Shown here: positions 9,171-18,475 of the stretch, piece by piece
Numbering within the stretch: position 1 is the stretch's first letter
Layout: each line of letters begins with the position of its first letter
Assembly (NCBI GenBank): GCA_963814055.1
Contig: CAWFBJ010000021.1
Location: 1 to 64,000, forward strand
Reading direction: 5' to 3'
DNA from: AWTP1-13 sp963814055
GTDB taxonomy: Bacteria > Pseudomonadota > Alphaproteobacteria > Rhizobiales > Hyphomicrobiaceae
Length of the DNA stretch: 64,000 nucleotides
Notes under the pieces: model-generated
Told to the model about the DNA's origin: nothing
Databases searched by the model: none
The model's input: only the letters and a program-made list of their open reading frames with translations
Program-made: the position numbers and the translations under genes

Positions 9171-10598
9171 GTGGAGGCGCGGTTGGCGGCAGCATTCGAC
9201 GAGATGACCGGAAACGGAGACGGGGTCCGCGACCCTTATCTCTCCGTGCATCAATGGCTGCAGACCCAGAAGATCGAGGACCTGAAGCGCAAGCGCGGCG
9301 AAGCTGAAGCTTTGTTCCGCCGCACCGGCATTACGTTCGCCGTCTATGGCGACGACGCCGCCACCGAACGCCTCATTCCCTTCGACATCATCCCGCGCAT
9401 CCTGAGCGCCGCCGAATGGCGCCGCCTCGCCGCCGGCATCGAACAGCGCGTACGCGCGCTCAACGCCTTCATGTACGACATCTACCATCGGCAGGAAATC
9501 ATCCGAGCCGGCCGGATTCCCGAAGACCTGATCATCCAGAACGTGGCCTTCCTGCCCGAGATGATGTGCGTGGAACCGGCGCGCGGCGTCTACTCGCACA
9601 TCATCGGCATCGACATCGTGCGCACCTCGGAGAACGAGTTCTTCGTGCTCGAGGACAACACGCGCACGCCCTCCGGCGTCTCCTACATGCTGGAGAACCG
9701 CGAGACCATGATGCATATGTTCCCTGAGCTGTTCGCGCGCAACCGCGTGGCGGCAGTGGAGGACTACCCGGACAACCTGCGCCTGACGCTCGAAAGCGTG
9801 GCTCCCACCAATCTCGATCGCGAGCCGACGGTGGCAGTGCTGACGCCGGGCATTCACAACAGCGCCTACTTCGAGCACTCGTTCCTGGCCGACCAGATGG
9901 GCGTTGAGCTGGTGGAGGGGCAAGACCTCGTCGTTGACAACGGCGCCTTGCAGATGAAGACCACGCAGGGCCTCAAGCAGGTCGATGTCGTGTATCGCCG
10001 CATCGACGACGCATTCATCGACCCGCTTACATTCAGGCGCGATTCCGTTCTCGGGGTTCCCGGCCTGTTCGATGTCTACCGCGCCGGTCGCCTCACAATC
10101 GTCAACGCCCCGGGCGCGGGCATCGCCGACGACAAGTCGATCTATACCTACATGCCCGACATCGTGGAATTCTACACGGGCCGCGCGCCGATCCTGAAGA
10201 ACGTGCCGACCTACATCTGCCGCAAGCCCGACGACCTCGCCTACGTGCTGGAGCACCTGTCCGAGCTGGTGGTGAAGCAGGTGCACGGCTCCGGCGGCTA
10301 CGGCATGCTGGTTGGCCCTGCCGCCACGCGCGACGAGATCGATATGTTCCGCATGCTCGTCAAGGCGCGCCCCGATCGCTACATCGCCCAGCCGACGCTG
10401 GCACTCTCCACCTGCCCCACGCTCGTCGAGAAGGGGATCGCCGAGCGCCACGTCGATCTGCGGCCGTTCGTGCTGGTGGGAGACCGGGTGCGGCTGACGC
10501 CGGGTGGCCTCACGCGCGTCGCGCTGCGCGAGGGATCGCTGGTGGTCAATTCCAGCCAGGGCGGCGGCACCAAAGACACCTGGGTATTGCAGGAGTAG
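9171..10598 (+). CDS. Circularly permuted ATP-grasp protein
   Basis: 475-aa protein of the circularly permuted type 2 ATP-grasp family (formerly DUF404/DUF407). Recognisable segments are DPYLSVHQWL, IPFDIIPRIL, the FFVLEDNTRTPSGVSYMLENR stretch, VDVVYRRIDD and VVKQVHGSGGYGMLVGP. Such proteins are predicted peptide or amide ligases. It is the first gene of a four-gene set with alpha-E, transglutaminase and Anbu, a known conserved neighbourhood. The GTG at 9171 gives MEARLAAAFDEM; an ATG twelve codons in is an alternative. Confidence 0.88.
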   Translation: MEARLAAAFDEMTGNGDGVRDPYLSVHQWLQTQKIEDLKRKRGEAEALFRRTGITFAVYGDDAATERLIPFDIIPRILSAAEWRRLAAGIEQRVRALNAFMYDIYHRQEIIRAGRIPEDLIIQNVAFLPEMMCVEPARGVYSHIIGIDIVRTSENEFFVLEDNTRTPSGVSYMLENRETMMHMFPELFARNRVAAVEDYPDNLRLTLESVAPTNLDREPTVAVLTPGIHNSAYFEHSFLADQMGVELVEGQDLVVDNGALQMKTTQGLKQVDVVYRRIDDAFIDPLTFRRDSVLGVPGLFDVYRAGRLTIVNAPGAGIADDKSIYTYMPDIVEFYTGRAPILKNVPTYICRKPDDLAYVLEHLSELVVKQVHGSGGYGMLVGPAATRDEIDMFRMLVKARPDRYIAQPTLALSTCPTLVEKGIAERHVDLRPFVLVGDRVRLTPGGLTRVALREGSLVVNSSQGGGTKDTWVLQE

Positions 10599-10601
10599 AC
10601 G

Positions 10602-11564
10602 ATGCTCGGGCGCACCGCCAACGATCTGTTCTGGATGTCGCGCTATATCGAGCGCGCCGAGAACATCGCCCGCCTGCTGGAAGTGGGCTATCGCATTGCG
10701 CTGCTGCCGCGGGAAGGTCATGGGCAGAACGAGGAATGGCGCTCCACGCTGCGCAGCGCCGGCTGCGACAAAGGCTATCTGTCAAAGTATGGGACTTACG
10801 ACACGCTGAATGTCGTCAACTTCATGCTGTTCGACGGCGACAACCCCTCGAGTGTCTATTCCTGTCTTGCCACCGCCCGGCGCAATGCACGGGCTCAGCG
10901 GACGGCCATGACGCGGGAGATGTGGGAGAGCCTCAACAGTGCCTGGCTGACGTTCTCGGCCAAGGATGCCACGGCCCTGGCGCCGAACGCGCTGCCGCCG
11001 CTGCTCGACTGGATCAAGGAACGCTCGGCTCTCTTCCGCGGCGCGCTGCTCAACACGATCTTGCGCAACGACACATTCTGCTTCAGCCAGCTTGGCACTT
11101 TTCTGGAGCGCGCCGACAACACCGCGCGCATCCTCGACGTGAAATACTACGTCCTGCTGCCGCACAACGAGATCGTCGGCGGCGAGATCGACAGCGTGCA
11201 GTGGGCCGCGATCCTGCGCTCGGTTTCAGCCCATCGCAGCTACCGCTGGGTCTACAAGGACAGCTACAAGCCCTGGCGCATCGCCGACTATCTCATCCTC
11301 AACCGACAGATGCCGCGCTCCCTGCGTTCCTGCTACGAGGAGATCCTTTTGGCACTGGTCGAACTCGGCCATTTCTACGGCGCGGTCAACGGCCCACAGT
11401 CGCTGGCCAACGAAACGCTCAGGCAATTGGCCGACGGCGACATGAACATGATCTTCCAGTCGGGGTTGCACGAGTTCCTGGCCGATTTCATCGCCCGCAA
11501 CAACCGCCTGGGGACCGAGATCTCGACCACCTACCATTTCACCGACGAGGCGGTGCCATGCTGA
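10602..11564 (+). CDS. Alpha-E domain protein (DUF403)
   Basis: 320-aa, mostly helical alpha-E protein. The family start MLGRTANDLFWMSRYIERAENIARLLEVG is unmistakable; other conserved parts are WESLNSAWL, FLERADNTARILDVKYY and a Trp/Tyr-rich centre. Function is unknown, but the family nearly always accompanies the permuted ATP-grasp and transglutaminase genes and is thought to work with them on a peptide-like product. It follows the ATP-grasp stop by 3 nt and overlaps the next gene by 7 nt. Confidence 0.9.
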   Translation: MLGRTANDLFWMSRYIERAENIARLLEVGYRIALLPREGHGQNEEWRSTLRSAGCDKGYLSKYGTYDTLNVVNFMLFDGDNPSSVYSCLATARRNARAQRTAMTREMWESLNSAWLTFSAKDATALAPNALPPLLDWIKERSALFRGALLNTILRNDTFCFSQLGTFLERADNTARILDVKYYVLLPHNEIVGGEIDSVQWAAILRSVSAHRSYRWVYKDSYKPWRIADYLILNRQMPRSLRSCYEEILLALVELGHFYGAVNGPQSLANETLRQLADGDMNMIFQSGLHEFLADFIARNNRLGTEISTTYHFTDEAVPC

Positions 11565-12367
11565 TCACGGTCAGCCACGTTACACGCTACATCTACGACG
11601 AGCCCGTGAACTATACCGTACAGAGCCTGCGTCTGACCCCCGCTCAATTCGAAGGCCAGCGCATAGCCAACTGGCACGTACGAGTCCCGGGATGTTCCAA
11701 ATCGCTGCAGTTCAAGGACGGATTCGGCAATGCCGTGGACCTCATCACCGTCTACGCCCGGCACCGCGAACTGGTGATCGAGGCCGGCGGCGCGGTCGAA
11801 ACCAGCGATTGCAGCGGCGTGGTGTCCGGCCTCGCCAAGTCCATACCACCCCGCGTCTTCCTGAAGGAAACGGACCAGACACGCCCCGACTCCGCCATCC
11901 GGGACCTGGCTCAATCCGTTGGCGAGAAAGATCCGCTCGACCGGGTGCATGCGCTCGCAGGAATCGTACGCGATCGCATCGACTATGTTGCCGGGATCAC
12001 CGACAATCACACAAGCGCCGCCGCAGCGCTCGCCGATGGCAAGGGCGTGTGCCAGGACCACGCGCACGTCTTCATCTCTGCGGCGCGCACGCTCGGCATT
12101 CCGGCACGCTACATCACGGGTTATCTGCTGATGGAAGACGCGCAACCCGCCGATGCGCACCACGCCTGGGCGGAGGCCTGGATCGACCCGCTGGGCTGGG
12201 TTGCGTTCGACATCGCCAACCGCGTCTGCCCCACCGATCGCTACGTGCGCCTCGCTGCCGGCCTCGACGCCGGCTACGCCGCTCCCATCATCGGCTCGCG
12301 CCGGGGCGGAGCAAGCGAGAAGCTCGAAGTGTCTGTCGCCGTACAGCAGCAGAGCGCGCAGCAATGA
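11558..12367 (+). CDS. Transglutaminase-like cysteine peptidase family protein
   Basis: 269-aa protein with an N-terminal beta-strand domain (MLITVSHVTRYIYDEPV) and a transglutaminase core. The catalytic triad is Cys165 (GKGVCQDHAHVF), His202 (HHAWAEAW) and Asp218 (VAFDIANR). Predicted to cleave or rearrange amide bonds of a peptide substrate. The ATG at 11558 lies inside the end of the alpha-E gene, which indicates translational coupling. Third member of the Anbu neighbourhood. Confidence 0.9.
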   Translation: MLITVSHVTRYIYDEPVNYTVQSLRLTPAQFEGQRIANWHVRVPGCSKSLQFKDGFGNAVDLITVYARHRELVIEAGGAVETSDCSGVVSGLAKSIPPRVFLKETDQTRPDSAIRDLAQSVGEKDPLDRVHALAGIVRDRIDYVAGITDNHTSAAAALADGKGVCQDHAHVFISAARTLGIPARYITGYLLMEDAQPADAHHAWAEAWIDPLGWVAFDIANRVCPTDRYVRLAAGLDAGYAAPIIGSRRGGASEKLEVSVAVQQQSAQQ

Positions 12368-12506
12368 CCGACGCGATTGCACCCGCCTGCTATCCAGCGC
12401 TGAGCTTTCTCAAGCCCCGTAGCGAGCTTGTCGAACCACGCGTGCGATCTTTGCCGCCGTCTTTCGACAGGCTCAGGACGAGGGTGGCGAAGGGGGCTGG
12501 CACCTG
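12368..12506. repeat. Spacer with REP-like inverted element
   Basis: The gap before the Anbu gene holds two facing copies of a short palindromic element: GAGCTTGTCGAA near 12423 and TTTCGACAGGCTCAGGACGA near 12463. This style of dispersed repeat is common in intergenic DNA of alphaproteobacteria. No gene is seen. Confidence 0.5.
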
Positions 12507-13241
12507 ATGACCTACTGCGTTGCGCTGCGGCTCAACCGGGGGCTCGTGTTTGCAGCGGATACGCGCACCAGCGCGGGCAGCGACAACGTCGCCGTTTTCC
12601 GCAAGCTGCACTACTGGCGCAAGATGGGCGAGCGGGTCATTGTCCTCACCTCGGCGGGCAACCTCGCCGTTACCCAGTCCGTCATCTCGCTCTTGAACGA
12701 GCAACTGGTGGAAGAGCTATCACCCGGCGCCGAGAATTTCTTCACGGTGCCGTCCCTCTATCGTGCGGCCCTACTGGTGGGCGATGCCTTGCGGGAGGTA
12801 CGAAGACGCGACGGTGCGGCACTGGAAGAGAGCGGTTCGAGCTTCAATGCCAATTTCATCCTCGGCGGCCAGATCGGCTCCGAAATACCGCGCCTGTTTC
12901 ACGTCTATCCCGAAGGCAACTTCATCGAAGCCACGGACGACACCCCGTTCTTCCAGATCGGCGAGCATAAATACGGCAAGCCGATCATCGACCGGGTGGC
13001 GCAACCAAACATGCGGCTGGGAGAAGCGGCAAAACTCGCGCTGCTGTCTTTCGATTCCACGCTGCGTTCCAACCTTTCGGTGGGCTTACCGATCGATCTG
13101 CTGATCTATGAGCGCGACAGCCTCGACGTGCGGCGCGAGAAGCGCATCGAGCAGGACGACGAATATTTCCGCAACCTGTCCTCGGCCTGGTCTGATGCCC
13201 TGCGCTCGGCTTTTGCCAAGATCGAAGAGTTCAAGCTGTAG
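12507..13241 (+). CDS. Anbu (ancestral beta-subunit) proteasome-type peptidase
   Basis: 244-aa N-terminal-nucleophile hydrolase of the Anbu family, relatives of HslV and proteasome beta subunits. It begins MTYCVALRLNRGLVFAADTRTSAG; Thr2, exposed when Met1 is removed, is the expected nucleophile. It keeps the beta-subunit features FAADTR, TSAGNLAVTQS and the DLLIYERDSL region. Anbu proteins form large self-assembling rings or helices without a known ATPase partner. The upstream ATP-grasp, alpha-E and transglutaminase genes are its usual companions and suggest a joint peptide-tagging or turnover role, which is inference. Confidence 0.93.
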   Translation: MTYCVALRLNRGLVFAADTRTSAGSDNVAVFRKLHYWRKMGERVIVLTSAGNLAVTQSVISLLNEQLVEELSPGAENFFTVPSLYRAALLVGDALREVRRRDGAALEESGSSFNANFILGGQIGSEIPRLFHVYPEGNFIEATDDTPFFQIGEHKYGKPIIDRVAQPNMRLGEAAKLALLSFDSTLRSNLSVGLPIDLLIYERDSLDVRREKRIEQDDEYFRNLSSAWSDALRSAFAKIEEFKL

Positions 13242-13375
13242 CCCCGCACACCTGTCTGCATATTAGGCAGGTACTGCTCAGCCCGCACGCGCATGCCCAA
13301 GTCGGCGGCACCCACTGCATTCTCAATTGGCAGACATCTGTTTGTAATCAACACTTTAGCTAGTGCGCCAATCCT

Positions 13376-13391
13376 TGGCACAGCTCTTGCG
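13376..13391 (+). promoter_or_regulatory. Sigma-54 promoter of the ammonium transporter
   Basis: TTGGCACAGCTCTTGC reads as a -24/-12 element with GG and GC separated by exactly 10 nt, matching TGGCAC-N5-TTGC. It lies 68-83 nt upstream of the chosen amt start, consistent with NtrC/RpoN control of nitrogen assimilation. No convincing NtrC site was found nearby. Confidence 0.75.
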
Positions 13392-13458
13392 AAAATGCCG
13401 TCAGTGCCGTGCGCTTCGGCGCGGGCGCTCCGGTAGCGCGCACATGGGGATAGCCGTC

Positions 13459-14943
13459 ATGCATGCACTCGCCTTCCGCTTCCTGACCATAGCGGCAATG
13501 GCCGCACTTCTTGTTGCCGCCTCGTTTGGACCGGCCCTCGCTCAAACGCCTCCGGCGCCCACACCCGACAAGGGAGACGTGGCATGGATGTTGATCGCGA
13601 CTGTGCTGGTGCTGCTGATGACCATACCAGGTCTCGCGTTGTTCTACGCTGGCCTGGTGCGCGCCAAGAATGTGGTCTCGATGCTTCTGCAGGTGTTCGC
13701 CATTGTCTGCATGGTGGCCATCATATGGGTGATGTACGGCTACAGCCTGGCCTTCACCAGCGGCGGCTCCCTGAATGACTACGTCGGCGGCTTCTCCAAG
13801 GTCTTCCTCATGGGGGTCACACCTGAGTCCATGGTCGCCACCTTCACCAATGGCGTCGTCATCCCCGAGCTGGTTTACATCTGCTTCCAGATGACCTTCG
13901 CCTGCATCACGCCGGCGCTGATCGTCGGCGGCTTCGCGGAACGCATGAAATTCTCCGCTCTGATGCTGTTCGTCGCGCTGTGGGTCACATTCGTTTATTT
14001 CCCGATCGCGCACATGGTCTGGTACTGGGCCGGCCCCGACGCCCTTGCTCAAGCCGCCAAGGCTGTGGCTGAAGCTGCGGGCCCCGCGAAGGCCGAAGCC
14101 GAAAAGGCATTGGCCGCCGTACAAGCCGACTCGGGCCTCATCTTCCAGTGGGGTGCGATCGACTTCGCCGGCGGCACGGTGGTGCACATCAACTCGGGCA
14201 TCGCCGCCCTCGTCGGCGCACTGATGTTGGGCAAGCGCATCGGCTTCCGCCAGGAACCGATGACACCTCACAGCCTGACCTTGACCTGCGTCGGCGCCGC
14301 TCTGCTGTGGGTCGGCTGGTTCGGCTTCAACGCCGGATCGGCTCTCGAATCCGGCTCGGGCGCGGGCCTCGCGATGGTGAACACTTTCGTTGCCACCGCC
14401 GCAGCCGGGCTGTCGTGGATGATCATGGAGTTCGTGTTCAAGTGGAAGATGTCGCTGCTGGGCCTCGTCTCGGGCGTGGTTGCCGGCCTGGTGGCGGTTA
14501 CGCCGGCGGCGGGCTTCGTCGGACCGATGGGCGCGGCCATCCTGGGCGCGGCCGCAGGTGTCGTGTGCCTGTTCTTCTGTACGGCCATCAAATGGATGTT
14601 CCGGTATGACGACAGCCTGGACGTGTTCGGCATCCACTGCATCGGCGGCATCGTCGGAGCCCTCGGCACCGGACTGCTGGTCAGCCCCGAGTTCGGCGGC
14701 ACCGGCATCCTCGACTACGTCGTCAACCCAGGCGCGGCGAAGGTGGCGGAGTACGTCCGCGACGCGCAGCTGATCGCCCAGGCCAAGGCCGTGGGTCTGA
14801 CGCTGTTGTGGTCGGGAATCGGCTCGGCGATCATCTTCAAGATCGTGGATATTCTCATCGGTGTCCGCATCCATCCGGAAGCCGAGCAGACCGGACTCGA
14901 TCTGTCGCAGCACGGCGAGCGCGGCTACGTCTACGACCACTGA
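13459..14943 (+). CDS. amt: Ammonium transporter
   Basis: Amt-family ammonium channel, 494 aa, with an N-terminal signal-like segment (residues 1-30, ending GPALA-QT) followed by eleven hydrophobic segments. Conserved parts include PGLALFYAGLVRAKN, the twin pore histidines (GGTVVHINSG and FGIHCIGG) and WVGWFGFNAGSA. A roughly 35-residue Ala-rich insert (ALAQAAKAVAEAAG) sits in a periplasmic or cytoplasmic loop near residues 195-225. GGGGA 8 nt before the ATG at 13459 favours this start over the ATG at 13444. No glnK/glnB gene is adjacent, which is unusual, since PII genes often accompany amt. Confidence 0.93.
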   Translation: MHALAFRFLTIAAMAALLVAASFGPALAQTPPAPTPDKGDVAWMLIATVLVLLMTIPGLALFYAGLVRAKNVVSMLLQVFAIVCMVAIIWVMYGYSLAFTSGGSLNDYVGGFSKVFLMGVTPESMVATFTNGVVIPELVYICFQMTFACITPALIVGGFAERMKFSALMLFVALWVTFVYFPIAHMVWYWAGPDALAQAAKAVAEAAGPAKAEAEKALAAVQADSGLIFQWGAIDFAGGTVVHINSGIAALVGALMLGKRIGFRQEPMTPHSLTLTCVGAALLWVGWFGFNAGSALESGSGAGLAMVNTFVATAAAGLSWMIMEFVFKWKMSLLGLVSGVVAGLVAVTPAAGFVGPMGAAILGAAAGVVCLFFCTAIKWMFRYDDSLDVFGIHCIGGIVGALGTGLLVSPEFGGTGILDYVVNPGAAKVAEYVRDAQLIAQAKAVGLTLLWSGIGSAIIFKIVDILIGVRIHPEAEQTGLDLSQHGERGYVYDH

Positions 14944-15001
14944 GGCAGCAAACACCCCGGCGGCATGACACGTTGAGCCCACTCGACGCCGCCGCCACAC
15001 C

Positions 15002-15040
15002 GGATGCCCGCGGAGCTACCGCCGCGGGCATCCATTTGTT
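15002..15040 (+). terminator. Rho-independent terminator after amt
   Basis: Perfect 12-bp stem (GGATGCCCGCGG / CCGCGGGCATCC) with an 8-nt loop, followed by ATTTGTTT. It lies about 60 nt past the amt stop. Confidence 0.8.
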
Positions 15041-15177
15041 TGCGCGTCAATTCCGGTTGGTCACTGCCGCACCCGCTCGCCGAATGCGAACGTCACTGAT
15101 GCGCCCTTTTTCTTGGCGCGCCAACCGCGCTAAGGTGGCGCCAATCGCCAACCGATGTCGATTGGAGCGCACACCTC

Positions 15178-16605
15178 GTGAGCACGAATGCCCCCAGCGA
15201 TCCCGCGAACTTGTCCGCAACGGAACTGATCGGCCTGTATCGCGCGAAGCGGCTGTCGCCCGTTGAAGCCGTGAAGGCTACGCTGGCGCGGATCGAACGC
15301 TTCAACGGCGCGGTCAACGCCTATTGCCACCTCGATGCGGAAGGTGCGCTGGCGGCGGCCAAGTCATCGGAACAGCGATGGATGGCAGGAGCGCCCAAGG
15401 GGCTGGCCGACGGCGTGCCGCTGGGCGTCAAGGACAATATCGCGGTGGCGGGAATGCCGACACGCTTCGGCTCGAAGCTCACCAGCACCGATCCGCAGAC
15501 CTTCGATGCGCCGGCCGTGGCGCGCCTGAAGGAGCACGGCGCGGTCGTGCTCGGCAAGACGGCGATGCCCGAATACGGCTGGAAGGCCACCAGCGACAGC
15601 CCCCTCACCGGCTTCACGCGTAACCCCTGGGATACGCGCATGACGACCGGCGGGTCCTCGGCGGGTGCGGTCGCGTCCACGGTGCTCGGCATGGGCGCGA
15701 TCCACCTCGGCACCGACGGCGGCGGCTCGATCCGCATCCCGGCGGCCTTCACTGGCTGTTTCGGGCTGAAGCCGACGCGCGCGCGGGTGCCTGCCTTTCC
15801 GACGTCGCCGCTCGGCACCATCGCGCACCATGGTCCGCTCACACGCACGGTAGCCGATGCGGCGCTGGCCATGTCGGTGATTTCCGCGCCGGACACGCGC
15901 GACGTCTACGGCTGGATCTCGCCGGCTCCGGACTTCAGCAGCGGACTGGATGACGGCGTACGCGGCCTGCGGGTGGCCTACTCGCCCAAATTGGGGTTTG
16001 CGCGACGGGTTCACCCCGAGATCGAGAGTGCAGTCGCGGCGGCCGCGAAGACCTTGGAGAGCCTCGGCGCCAGGGTCGAAGAAGCCGATCCGGACATCGG
16101 CGAAGATCCCATCGGCACCTGGAACACATTCTGGTGGCCGTCCATGCTCTACCAGTTGCAGGCGTTCGGCGACCGCGCGCGCGACCTGGCGGACCCGGCC
16201 CTGCTTGTCGCCGCCGACAAGAGCGAAGCCGTTCCCGTGTTCGACACCATCCGCGCGCAGCTGCACCGCGCGCACCTGCACAATGTGATGGCTAAGTTCC
16301 ACGAGACGTACGATCTGCTGCTCACGCCATCCCTGCCGCTGCCGGCGTTCGAGGTCGGAGACCTCGTGCCACGCTCGGGAGACTGGGGCACGGCTTGGTG
16401 CGACTGGGCGCCCTTCAGCTATCCCTTCAACCTGACCACGCAGCCGGCGGCCTCGGTTCCATGCGGGCTGACGAAAGCGGGATTACCGATCGGACTGCAG
16501 ATCGTCGGGGCCGTCGGGGCGGATGATCTGGTCTTGCGCGCGAGCCGTGCCTTCGAGACCACCCACCCCTTCCCCACACTCGATACGCCACGTACGGGAA
16601 CCTGA
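15178..16605 (+). CDS. Amidase (amidase-signature family)
   Basis: 475-aa amidase-signature hydrolase. The Ser-cisSer-Lys triad is visible as Lys85 (LGVKDNI), Ser160 (GGSSAGA) and nucleophile Ser184 (GTDGGGSIRIPAAF). Cleaves a carboxamide or similar bond; the substrate cannot be predicted. The GTG start at 15178 fits the family N-terminus (SATELIGLYRAKRLSPVEAVKATLARIE). It may be transcribed with the following binding-protein and dehydrogenase genes, 83 nt downstream. Confidence 0.9.
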   Translation: MSTNAPSDPANLSATELIGLYRAKRLSPVEAVKATLARIERFNGAVNAYCHLDAEGALAAAKSSEQRWMAGAPKGLADGVPLGVKDNIAVAGMPTRFGSKLTSTDPQTFDAPAVARLKEHGAVVLGKTAMPEYGWKATSDSPLTGFTRNPWDTRMTTGGSSAGAVASTVLGMGAIHLGTDGGGSIRIPAAFTGCFGLKPTRARVPAFPTSPLGTIAHHGPLTRTVADAALAMSVISAPDTRDVYGWISPAPDFSSGLDDGVRGLRVAYSPKLGFARRVHPEIESAVAAAAKTLESLGARVEEADPDIGEDPIGTWNTFWWPSMLYQLQAFGDRARDLADPALLVAADKSEAVPVFDTIRAQLHRAHLHNVMAKFHETYDLLLTPSLPLPAFEVGDLVPRSGDWGTAWCDWAPFSYPFNLTTQPAASVPCGLTKAGLPIGLQIVGAVGADDLVLRASRAFETTHPFPTLDTPRTGT

Positions 16606-16688
16606 TCCATCGTCAACGCACTTGAGCCTCGAGCATGCCCGTGTGAGCATGCCCGACAAACACACGCTAAATTTCGCAGGAGGAAATT

Positions 16689-17579
16689 GTGGCCGAGGAA
16701 ATCCGCATCGAGTTCACCCGCTTCTCTGCTTTCTATTCGCCACTGATCGCCACCATGGCCGGCGGTTTCCTGAAGGCGGAAGGGCTGGAGGGGAAGCATT
16801 CGGTTTCGGCGCCCGGAAAATCGGCCATCGCCGGCCTGCTCGACGGCTCGGTACATGTAGCGCAGTCGGCGCCGAGCCAGGGCTTCACGCCGCTGGAGCA
16901 GGGCAAGACATCGCCGACCCTGCATTTCGCGCAGATCAACGAGAAGGATGGCTTTTTCCTCGCCGGCCGCAATCCCGACCCGGCCTTTACGTGGGACAAG
17001 CTCAAGGGCAAGAAGGTCATCATCGACCACGGCGGCCAGCCGATGGCCATGTTCAAGTATGCCTGCTTCAAGCGCGGGCTGGATTTCAAGGCGATCGAGG
17101 CGATCGATGCCGGCTCGACCGACAAGATGATCGCGGCCTTCCGCAAGGGCGAGGGCGATTTCATCCATCTGCAAGGGCCGGCGCCCCAGCAGCTCCAGCA
17201 CGACAAGGCCGGACACATCGTCGCCAATCTTGGCGATGCGATCGGCCCGTGCGCGTTCTCCAGTCTGGCTGCCACGCGCGATTGGCTGAAGGCCGACATG
17301 GCAAAAAGCTTCACGCGCGCCTACCGCAAGGCTCGCGCCTGGCTGATTGCCACGCCGGCCGCCGAAGTTGCCAAGGCGGAAGCATCCTACTTCAAGGACA
17401 TCGATCTCGCCGTCCTGACGACCACAATCGCCACGTACCAGAAGCTCGGCAATTGGAGCCCGCACGTGGAGATCACGCGCCCGGCGTTCGAGGCGACCCT
17501 CGACATCTTCGAGCACGCCAAGCTGATCACCAAACGGCACAAGTACGAAGACGTCGTTGCTCAACCGCCGGCGGAGTGA
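16689..17579 (+). CDS. NMT1/THI5-like (ABC substrate-binding) protein without signal peptide
   Basis: 296-aa protein of the type-2 periplasmic-binding fold, most like NMT1/THI5/SsuA domains (FSAFYSPLIATMAGGFLKAEGLEG, then WDKLKGKKVIID and QPMAMFKYACFKRGLDF). It starts at a GTG with a very good ribosome site (AGGAGG, 6 nt upstream), giving (M)AEEIRIEFTRF with no signal peptide, lipobox or membrane anchor. No ABC permease or ATPase gene is adjacent. It may be a cytoplasmic ligand-binding protein or enzyme rather than a transport component. It sits 5 nt upstream of the dehydrogenase. Confidence 0.75.
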   Translation: MAEEIRIEFTRFSAFYSPLIATMAGGFLKAEGLEGKHSVSAPGKSAIAGLLDGSVHVAQSAPSQGFTPLEQGKTSPTLHFAQINEKDGFFLAGRNPDPAFTWDKLKGKKVIIDHGGQPMAMFKYACFKRGLDFKAIEAIDAGSTDKMIAAFRKGEGDFIHLQGPAPQQLQHDKAGHIVANLGDAIGPCAFSSLAATRDWLKADMAKSFTRAYRKARAWLIATPAAEVAKAEASYFKDIDLAVLTTTIATYQKLGNWSPHVEITRPAFEATLDIFEHAKLITKRHKYEDVVAQPPAE

Positions 17580-17584
17580 CGGAC

Positions 17585-18458
17585 ATGGCTGATACAATCG
17601 GCTGGATCGGCGTCGGCAGCATGGGTCATCGCATGACCAAGCATCTGCTGGCCGCGGGGCATACGCTCGTGGTTGCGGATGCCGTCAGCACCGAGCGGGC
17701 TGCCAGCGGGTGCCCGGATCGCCAAGAGCAATGCGGAGGTGGCGGCGCTGGCCGACACCATCATTCTATCGTTGCCCGACGGCAATGTGAGCGAAGCGGT
17801 TGCGCGCGAAATCGCGGCCGCCTCGCCGCGCAAGGTCAAGACCGTGATCGATACCTCGACCATCGGCATCAAGGCGGCGGAGGCCGTGGCGGCGACGCTG
17901 ACAAAGGCCGGCATCGCCTTCGTCGATGCGCCGGTATCGGGTGGCACGGCGGGGGCCGACAAGGCCACGCTCGCCATCATGCTGGCCTGTCCGGCCGAAA
18001 CCTACGAACGCCTCAAGCCGCTGATGAGCCTGATGGGCAAGCCGTTCTACGTCGGGCCGAAGCCCGGCCAGGGCCAAGCGGTCAAGCTGCTCAACAACTA
18101 CCTCTCCGCCACGGCTCTTGCTGCCAGCTCCGAAGCCATCGCCTTCGGCATCAAACAGGGCGTTGCGATGCAGACCATCCTCGACATCGTGAACGTCTCG
18201 ACAGGTCGCAACACGGCGACCGAAGACAAATTTCCCCGCCGCATTATCAATGAGAAATACGATGCCGGATTCACGGCCAAGCTGCAGCTGAAGGACATCA
18301 AGCTCTATCTGGACAACGCGCGCGAAGCCGGCATCAGCGACGAGATCGCCAGCACGGTCGTGGGCGTGTGGACCGAGATGGACAAGGCATTGCCCGGCGC
18401 CGACATCACGCAGATGTACCCATACACGCGCGATGGCCGACGGAGCGGGGCGAAGTAG
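17585..18458 (+). pseudogene. 3-hydroxyisobutyrate dehydrogenase family protein, frameshifted
   Basis: NAD(P)-dependent beta-hydroxyacid dehydrogenase. The first part from ATG 17585 carries the dinucleotide motif (GWIGVGSMGHRM). After a frameshift the rest continues in another frame with the substrate motif DAPVSGGTAGAD and the catalytic-Lys segment GQAVKLLNNYL. Removing one G from the GGG at 17708-17710 joins STERAAS to GARIAKSNAE and gives 290 aa, the normal family length. It oxidises a 3-hydroxy acid such as 3-hydroxyisobutyrate (family inference). It may be intact in the organism, with the shift a homopolymer error. Confidence 0.85.
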
Positions 18459-18475
18459 GGCGATCCAATAGGCAA

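Noticed and set aside
9111..10721. 536-codon open frame antisense to the ATP-grasp gene
   Set aside because: Same effect of GC-rich codons; the + strand gene has clear family motifs.
13360..15000. 546-codon open frame antisense to amt
   Set aside because: Low-complexity, Gly/Asp/His-rich translation; amt on the other strand is unambiguous.
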